Shown: positions 56,785-64,000 of the stretch, piece by piece
Position numbering within the stretch: position 1 is the first letter of the stretch
Layout of the letters: each line of letters opens with the position of its first letter
From: Anthoceros angustus
Lineage: Eukaryota > Streptophyta > Anthocerotopsida > Anthocerotales > Anthocerotaceae
Assembly: GCA_010909165.1 (NCBI GenBank)
Contig: VJWM01000303.1
Coordinates: forward strand, 43,082-107,081
Length of the DNA: 64,000 nucleotides
Reading direction: 5' to 3'
The notes under the pieces: generated by a model
The model's input: only the letters and a program-made list of their open reading frames with translations
Databases searched by the model: none
Told to the model about the DNA's origin: nothing
Program-made: the position numbers and the translations under genes

Positions 56785-57020
56785 CCTACTGGTGTAGGAC
56801 ATCCTCCTACCATGGTAGGCGTTTTTCTCCTACCACGGTGGGAGTTTCTCTGACGGTGGGATACCTTCCTACCCTCTCCTACCATGGTAGGAGCTATTCC
56901 TACACTGGTAGGTGATCAAAACACTAGCAGGGTCATTCTCCTACGGTGGTAGGATCTCTCCTACCCTCGTCTACCATGGTAGGAGTTTCTCCTACGGTGG
57001 TAGGACACCTCCTACCACTC
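56785..57020. repeat. Array of CCTACC-N2-GGTAGG palindromes, right arm
   Basis: Counterpart of 53107-53335, with perfect CCTACCATGGTAGG units at about 56809 and 56879 and several variants. Unit number and spacing differ slightly from the left arm. Confidence 0.7.
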
Positions 57021-57259
57021 ATGTAGGTTACCTTTCTCTCCTCGTTTGACCCCGTTTGTCGTTTTGACGTTTCTTTTCCCCTGCATATCCTCTACCTTCC
57101 CGACATGGTCCTACAACTCCGCTCAAAAGGAGCAAAAATTTCCTTGCATGTCTTCACCAAACCATTTCTAGCAAAGAGTGTGGGCTGTTCCAAAGCAACT
57201 CATTTAAGCTTGTTGCTCAAACTTTTACGTTCCTGACATATACTTCTCCTATGCCCCAG

Positions 57260-57404
57260 TGTTAGTTTAAGAGGTGTTACGGTATATGTATACCTTAAGT
57301 TAAACCTAACGTTAGTTGCCAGTGGACTAGTTAGGCTGACATGTGAATAGTCACATATGAAGTACTTAAACAATTTTTGTATTCAATTAACATCATTATC
57401 AACA
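57260..57404 (+). repeat. Possible small solo LTR
   Basis: TGTTAGTTTAAGAGG to ATTATCAACA, 145 bp with TGTTA...CAACA ends and AT-rich text (GTATATGTATACCTTAAG), starting exactly where palindrome homology ends. The flanks CCCAG and ATCAA are not a target duplication, and no second copy occurs in the window. Confidence 0.3.
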
Positions 57405-57445
57405 ATCAAGTTCAGCGTCTCTACCGTTCCTTCATGAAGAGTCTT

Positions 57446-58620
57446 GGCGCGATTGCTAGATGATGGGAGGAATCAGGGCGCCACCCCGCGGAGCAGGAGG
57501 AAGGGGCAGATTCAATCCACAAAGGACGCGTCACTATCCCAGCAGGGTAAGGACTAGATATGGTCAAAGACCATAAATGATGAGAGAAAGAATAGAAAGG
57601 ACAGGTGATGTAGGCTGACATCCTTCGAGGATGAACTTAGGTGAAGTTGCTAGAGTAGAATTTACCTAGGATCAGACAGTAGACTTAGATGCCAGGCCTT
57701 AAATACTGGTGGTAGGAAATAATAAAATATTGGGAAAGGTGGCCTGCAACAGGGTCGCCCATGGGAGGTTGTATGTGGAAGACCTCCTATAAGAGGAGGA
57801 GGATTTCACAAGGTAAAGTATCACGTCTTGCGCTTCCATACTCGCGAGTCCTTTGCCCTTGTAAAGGAATTTCGCCGTGAGCCAACGCAGTCATTCGGGT
57901 AGAGAGGAAGTCGCGGTGGTCTGAGTGCTTGGTGGAGGCTTGCTCCGCAAGTGCCTAAACGAGTTGCTTGTGAATGGTTGCCGTGGAAATTGCTTTGCTT
58001 TGGGTGTGTGGCAATGCCTGTGGAACTCTCGGCTTGAGGGTAGACTATGTGAAAGACTGGAGGTTCTCACTGCCTCGTGTCAAACTCATAGCAACCGCCC
58101 AAGGAAGAACTTGCCGGTGGAGGCCGACCTGTAGTTGTGCCAGGGCGAGCCGAGGCCAAGAAGTGAATCGAGGTTAGAATAGGAGGAAGAGGAGGAGATG
58201 AGTAGAGGATTAGAGTGTAGGTGTTAGTGAAGGCGTGTGAGCCTAAGGGACGAATCCCAAATGCAAGTAAAGGGCCCCGAGTGGAGAAGATTGGTCTTAG
58301 AAGTAGGGACGAAATTGCGGTGTGGATCTGGGGGTCCTGGGCCCGTGATAGGCTCTCAAGGCAGGACCCGCAATTGGGTGTCGCTGTAGGTCGAGGATTG
58401 GTGATTTTTCTGAGCAAAGGCAAGTGGTGCACTGTAAGAGGGTGAGTAGAGGGCGCCTTGCTTGTTTAGAAGGTCGAGAAGTTGTGTCTCCGCAGTAGCG
58501 ATTTGCTATCACAAGACCGAACTTTCACACGAGTCTCATGGGACGAAACCCAACGTAAGCGAGACAAGTGATAAGTGGCTACCAGAGGGGGAAGCCTCAG
58601 CCCCGGGTTTTCCTACCACA
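57446..58620 (+). repeat. LTR of gypsy family B, copy 2 (probably solo or truncated)
   Basis: Homologous over its whole length to 5344-6599. Lacks about 80 bp near the left end and differs by many small indels. It ends TACCACA. No gag follows, unlike copy 1, so it is a solo LTR or the 3' LTR of a lost element. TATAAG at 57788-57793. Confidence 0.65.
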
Positions 58621-61024
58621 GAGGCGCACTGACACAAGTAAATTCGACAAAGGACCTGCAGTTCAAGAAATTACTTGAATACAAGTACCAATGCTCCATT
58701 ATTATGCATGCGTGAGGAATAAATTCAATTTGCTGCATTTAACAATGTCATAACATTGAGATTGAAAATATTCAGACCGCCAAGCCTCCGGCAGCAGAGT
58801 AGCCCCATCAAGATGAAGAGTATTCATCTAGGCCCCGAGATAAGATATCCGGTTTGTCCGCAACCAAGAATCGAGCGTGGAGGGCCCATTGGCGAGGCGC
58901 ATCAACTATGCCAAGTAGACTATAAGACCGAACGATCCGCTACCATATTTCAAACTTAGTGCCGCGAGGAAAATCGATGTCACATCATATAATTGATGAT
59001 GGAAGGAGGGGAGTGGCAAGAATAATCAAGCTCTTAAATAGAAGTAGATAGATATATTGCTAACCCAAAGTTATGACAAGAAGCTAAGAAGTCTTCAAAT
59101 ATACAACAATGCTTGAATCAGCAAATCGTGACTTTGATAAAGGTCCAAGGCCAATGGTGAAAGGGGAGAGATCATAAGGGACCGATCCGCGATCACTAGA
59201 GCATATGAGTGTTGGAATCGCAAGTGGAGACAAATCCTCGTAGAGCCGTGATGATCCCGGTGATGACACTCCCTGAAATAGGAGCAAAGAGTATAGTGTT
59301 TCGTAAAAATAGCCACGGCAATGTCGCGATTGAAGGCGAGGACAAGGGCCGCTTGATTGCAAGCCGGAATAGTTTAGATGAAGCGCGCTATAAAGAGTTG
59401 GCGAGCCACTATAAGTCATGTCCGGGCCGAGGAGGCACATCGACGCGCGATCCCGGTGTACCAAAGGATTAAAAGGGCATGAAATGGGGGAGGTTCCTGC
59501 AGAAGAAACTGAGTTCGTTTAGTACACCAGCACTCAAATGAAACCTTTTGTTTTGGCCATAGTAATCCTCAGACGCTCCGGTGACGGCACACGTGATACA
59601 GCGAGGGCGAAAACTGTGAGCATCGACCGACGCCTGATCCGATCCGGCGTCAATTAGCTAGGTGCCGTACGCCGGGGTGCGCAAACCCACCTGCGATGCA
59701 AGATTACCGGCCAAATGAGACTGAAACCCAAGTCTTGGATGCCCAGAATCTAAGAATCATTCGATTGAACTTGAGCTCTAAGTAGGAATCGACCGCCGAT
59801 GATTGGCCAAGAAGTGCAAGCAGAAATGTTGATGAGGCATGCCGCCATCAAAGTAGAGCAATCGCTCAAATTTTGGTCGATAATCCGGCAGAAAGGTAGA
59901 CCCGCAGGAGATATTAGCTTGTGAAGCACTAAGGAAATGAAGCGCCCTAATCTCCATGATGGGTCTCACTCTCGGTCCAAATCTAGAGGAAGGCAAGAAG
60001 ATCCTCAATTGCCGATAAGAAGTCCCTTTAACCGAGAATCTGAGGAAGCATGAGAAGGCTATCCGTCAAATTGTAAGGCGATCTTTCATCAAGTGAATAG
60101 TTGATCGACTTAACTTCTCATGGATTGCCCAACATGATAAATACATCTTCTTATTTAAGCTAGTAGGTGATCGATCATATTTGTGACCTTTTTAGATAGT
60201 GAAGAAGAGGAAGTGTAGTTGGAGTGTGGAGTCGGGGTGAACTCTATGATGCCGAAAGGATGATGATTGATCTTGCTAGATACATCCCCACAATGGCCGC
60301 AATAGACTAGAGTGGGAACTATTTGACCAATGTCCTTTAGATAGATGAGATGTCAAAGCTTGAGTCTTTGTTGGAATTGCAACCAATTGTCGAGTTGATG
60401 TTGATGAGAGGTAGGTGTTCTCACATAATGCCAGTCAACCCGAATGTTAATCCTAATTTTGAAGATTCCTAAATGAAAAACCGCCTTGAATTCTGTAGTA
60501 CGAACCTATTGTTATGATTAAGTCTTCTAATTAGTATTGTGGTGTCTTGGCCATTGTTTGAGGATCACGAAGACACAAAGAACAAACAAATGTTCAAGGA
60601 ATGAACATAATAGAGTGCTAAAAACTGTTATGAAAGAGACACATACAAATCACTAGATAAAGGAGAGGATAGTAAAATTCATAGCAAACATATTTAAAAG
60701 AAGGTTTTGGGTGACAAGTTTTGATAAAATAACCAATATAACTTAAATGATTTAATTATAGTATTCAAAACCTGGCAGGGCGAATACGTAAAATGCATTT
60801 TAGAAAATGCTTAGAGAACCTTCTCAATCCAACTTTGAGGTGGTTTGTGGGCGTTTGATCAAGATTAGTGCTTTACTAATTGATACGATTGATTCTGAGG
60901 GTGAGCTTGATAGCGAAAAAGAAGAGTTGTCTCTCTTGATGCTGTAAAGCGGAGGAAGCGGTAACCATAATCAAGCCGATGCACTTCCGTACGAAAATCC
61001 TTGCGGCTAGGCATCCCAGAGAAC

Positions 61025-61092
61025 AAGGACTTGCTCAAAGGATCTTGTCATTGATTATAATAATAGAAAACATAATATTTGTGTAAGTAGTG
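61025..61092 (+). repeat. Direct repeat, copy 1
   Basis: AAGGAC, GCTCAAAGGATCTT, TTGATTAT, ATAATA and ACATAATATTT occur in the same order in 62660-62730, 1.6 kb away. They could be diverged LTR ends of a small element. Confidence 0.45.
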
Positions 61093-62659
61093 TTTATAGG
61101 ATGTTGTACGAATAATGATTAAGTTATAATGAAACTTCTAGCTAAAATTAAATAGTTTTAATTTCTAAAAACCTATCAATATACTTAAAAATCTAGGACT
61201 TAGTATACTAAACAATGTGTCTGGTCGATTTGAGCATGTTAATATCAAGTCTCCTTGGGAGTAGCCTTCAAGGCATCAGAGTGATTTCTTTTGGGCAATG
61301 TATTAAACCTGCTGCCACACCCATGCTCCCTAACTTGATGAAATATTTAACTATTAATCTTCAGCTCCAAATCCCTTTTGTCATGTTGAAGGTCAGGAAT
61401 GAAGAACTAGGCATCATGGCAGTGGTACTTAAGACGTGGGGACGGAGACATTCAATGGGAGGTGATTGTCATAATATAGAGGACTTTGCTATGCTCACTT
61501 TCGACGAAAGGGCGAGGTGTGTGAGGCGAGGCAATTTGGCTATTATCTTCGAGAGCTAGTACCTCGTCAGTTCTCTTTTCGCCTAAAGATCTACCACACA
61601 TGTGGCGATGTTCACCATGGAAGTGATGGGTGTTGTCCCATCTCGATGAAGTCTTGTAACTTAAAAATCTAACTTACGTTTCTACCTTCATTTCTCGAGG
61701 TTCATGAAAATAAAGTAATAAAGTAATGTAACTGGCACTAAGAGTTGAAACTAAGCATATTTGACATATTCCAAGCCTTGATTCTCATGTTTGCATATTC
61801 TCCCATCATTGCGTGTGCCAACTACTAGGGACTACAACATTATGAAGTAGGAATCTACTTAATAAATTTTTTTGTCATCAGGTTCAACTCCTGACACTTG
61901 TGGCATAAAGCCAACTTCCGTCTACAATGCATTGATAGGTTGAAGTTGGTATCGGTGGCTTACTCCTAATAAATTGAAGCAATCTCTTGAACAACTCTAC
62001 ATTGCAAGGAATATGCAAGTTGCCTTTTTGAAGAAAGCCAAACTCAACCTCCATATAGTCTAATAAGGGCCTGAACAAGGCATGGTTGAGCTCGTCCATT
62101 GAAGAAACCTTCATCCCCACCTCCACAACTATGTACCCTTTCATATGCTTTCTTTTCCATTGCTATCCTCATCACATGCATTTTCTAGACCGCGGTGATA
62201 CTCTAAACTACAAAGATATCAGCGGTGCTCATGGGGCTATCATTGTGTTTCTCTATTTTCGCCATATATACAAACAACTCAACATGAACCATTTCATCCA
62301 ATTTCAATACTACTCCATGGGAGAGTAGTTTGTAATGGTTTGTTTGAATGTGAATTGAGAGTGGTGAGCCTTTTAATTGGATAAGCCGCCTTTTTTCCTC
62401 TGGACTTGGTAAAAAGCATAGACAACGCCATAGCAGGATATCTCCGCATGGTATTCGACCTTCCTCCATAATCGCAAGAAGAGGCATGGCTCGAATCTAT
62501 TGCCTTCTCGTTATTTGTAGCTTGCGCATATGCGATATATGGCCTTCTCCTACAAGCGCTTCCCTTAGTAGGTAGCTACATACTTAGGACCATAGGACAA
62601 GAAGGGCTAGGTGTATGTAGCGGTGATTTTGATTATGCACGAAAGTCATGATGAGAATT

Positions 62660-62730
62660 AAGGACAAGCTCAAAGGATCTTAGGGTTGATTATCATAATA
62701 AAAAGTACATAATATTTATACAAAGTATAT
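62660..62730 (+). repeat. Direct repeat, copy 2
   Basis: Partner of 61025-61092, same orientation, with small differences. Confidence 0.45.
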
Positions 62731-63059
62731 GGTTATAGAACTAACATTTGTAGAAAGGGTTTCTCAGAAGCAAGGAGTTATGGCTAAATCATCGTTTTGG
62801 TAGAATGTGCATTATTTTTTGTTTAGGCAAGGTGTTTGCTAACTTAAAGTGTTGATCACACCCTCACCTTATTCATTTGGTCCTGTACCAGCATCCATGG
62901 GTGGACACGCAATTTGAAGGGGTGAAAATTGAGGATCGTGTGGCCATGATGGTGGAAGAGGAGGAGGAGGGCGAGTAGCTCTCATTGGGATCTGAGGTGT
63001 TCATCGCCGACTCCGGGCTCCACAAGAAGCCCACAGGAAGGAGCACGAAGAATGTGGGC

Positions 63060-63540
63060 AGTAGAGTTTGGGCAACCTCCAGCCAAAAGGACGACAAGTT
63101 TGATTTTTTGGCTAAGCGATTGAAAAGACATGCGAGAAAACTTGAGATCTTGAGCTGGGTTGTAAAATATTGTTAGGAAGTGAAAAGGATATCCCAGAAG
63201 AAGAAACGGGTCGAAACGACCCCAGACGGCGGGAGGCGGTCAAAGAGGTGGTAGGTGAGACTACGTAACCACACTCTGGGTAAGAAAAAGCGGCACCGTG
63301 GTAATGGCCGGACTACATGATGGTGTGGAACCTCGGCGGAAGAAATTAATATGAGGATATCCACTATATATGCTCACCAATAGGAGTAGATAAATAGGAT
63401 TAATTAGAAGGTGATTAATTTGGGAAGCGGATAAGGAGGAAAATAGGTAATTTAGGAAGGCTTAGGGATGAACCCAATCTAGGGTTGGGAACTCTCGGTG
63501 CGACATCCCAGAGGGCAAAGTGCGGTTTGGGCAACTCTCT
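63060..63540 (+). repeat. Family C-like LTR remnant
   Basis: GAGTTTGGGCAAC near 63065 resembles the LTR start region. 63171-63230 with GAAGAAACGGGTCGAAACGACC aligns to 53040-53085 (GAAACGGGTCAAAACGACC). Later TAGATAAATAGG and AAAATAGGTAATTTAGG resemble 53402-53430. No intact palindrome array; a CACCGTGGTAATGG remnant is at about 63294. Confidence 0.45.
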
Positions 63541-64000
63541 CTTGAGCGGAGGCATCCTCGAAGGCGGGGCGGAGCTGAGCGTAAGGCGGAGAGAAGGAAG
63601 GTTGCTATCATCGGACACAACCGTGCAAACGGCCGGGCCGATGCTCTGGACCTACCGATAGGCGGGTGAGTGGCAGTACATTGTCCATTGAACATGCGTT
63701 TCACCAAGGTGGATCACCTTGGCAACAATCTTCCGTGTTCTCCCGCACACCCTCTGATGAGCAACGGGCCAATCGGGGCGATTATCCTCGCCTGGATCGG
63801 CCCATGAGGCCGGGAAGCTAGCGAGAAGTCGCGCCGTCACAAGACCGCCCCTTCCTCATCCATGTATGGGGACACCTCAACCTCAAGGAGGGAGAAGAGG
63901 AGCCCGAAGGGCGGCCCTACCGGAGGCAGAGCGGGAAGGAGCGAAGGCGCCAGAGGCGAGGCCCGACCTCCTAAGGCCAAACGGGCCCGGAGGAAGATGA
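63541..64000. other. Unassigned window end, purine-rich
   Basis: Only overlapping short frames. GAGCCCGAAGG...GGGCCCGGAGGAAG near the end is similar in style to 5000-5060, perhaps a gag-like interior. Nothing firm. Confidence 0.2.

Larger units (their letters stand above)
56091..57238 (-). repeat. Family C LTR, right arm
   Basis: On the minus strand it starts TGTCAGGAACGTAAAAG at 57238; its polypurine-like sequence lies at about 57239-57259. Palindrome array at 56785-57020, TATAAAAG (minus) at 56517-56524. Confidence 0.6.
52887..57259. repeat. Giant imperfect palindrome: two LTR-plus-gag arms
   Basis: Left arm about 52887-54927 and right arm about 55159-57259 are reverse complements with many substitutions and small indels, around a 231-bp non-matching centre. 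Landmarks pair in order: LTR start (52902 and 57238), GTAGGACCATGTCGG (53022) with CCGACATGGTCCTAC (57099), the palindrome arrays, TATA boxes (53592 and 56524), gag start and gag domain. Each arm carries an LTR followed by gag, pointing inward. Because the arms have diverged, a recent fold-back read artefact is unlikely. Confidence 0.85.
58621..63059. other. AT-richer region without recognised genes
   Basis: Plus frame 61215-61559 (114 codons) and minus frames 61884-62144 and 62203-62487 have no recognisable motifs. The only structure I can support is a direct repeat pair (separate entries). It might be old retrotransposon or true intergenic DNA. Confidence 0.3.

Noticed and set aside
53107-57020. 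Palindromic arrays as CRISPR repeats
   Set aside because: Units are short, irregularly spaced, variable, and sit in LTR U3 DNA of a eukaryotic element.
52887-57259. Palindrome as a fold-back sequencing artefact
   Set aside because: Arms differ by many substitutions and indels, and the outer ends join different sequences.

Overview
This window looks like transposon-packed intergenic DNA from a plant-type nuclear genome. The evidence is LTR retrotransposons with tRNA-iMet-like and tRNA-Asp primer sites, a CACTA-type terminus, plant-like Ty3/gypsy and Ty1/copia proteins, GT-AG intron signals, and no operons or prokaryotic genes. A streptophyte (charophyte alga or early land plant) is my best guess, by inference only. 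I found no convincing host gene and no tRNA, rRNA or CRISPR. Nearly every coding trace is a broken mobile-element gene with many small frameshifts. || Layout. 1-4463: a short, probably non-autonomous LTR element (family A). 5344-8467: a family B LTR followed by decayed gypsy gag and protease, ending near a CACTA-type terminus (8594). 8861-11348: unexplained, with a strongly strand-asymmetric block. 11349-18118: Copia-1, minus strand, two near-identical LTRs. 18119-20764: gag-like and LTR-like fragments. 20765-23562: a minus-strand family A gypsy 5' end (gag, tRNA-Asp primer site, 917-bp LTR). 24118-25713 and 32768-32957: one gag gene split by the nested Copia-2 (25714-32767, minus). 36796-39505: a broken minus-strand transposase with a VGHTHD motif. 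45420-57259: tandem, partly deleted copies of gypsy family C, ending in a 4.4-kb imperfect palindrome of two LTR-plus-gag arms. 57446-58620: a second family B LTR. 58621-64000: AT-richer DNA with few clues, then family C LTR traces. || How the parts relate. Gag, protease, integrase, reverse transcriptase and RNase H are recognisable for copia and gypsy, but no element looks autonomous. The most interesting point is that both Copia elements carry, between the end of pol and the 3' LTR, an open reading frame on the opposite strand. The two antisense proteins share aligned residues and appear to contain an intron, so they look like a conserved accessory gene. Other notable features are the palindrome, arrays of a CCTACC-N2-GGTAGG palindrome in LTR U3 regions, and a tandemly repeated unknown domain between RNase H and integrase in family C.
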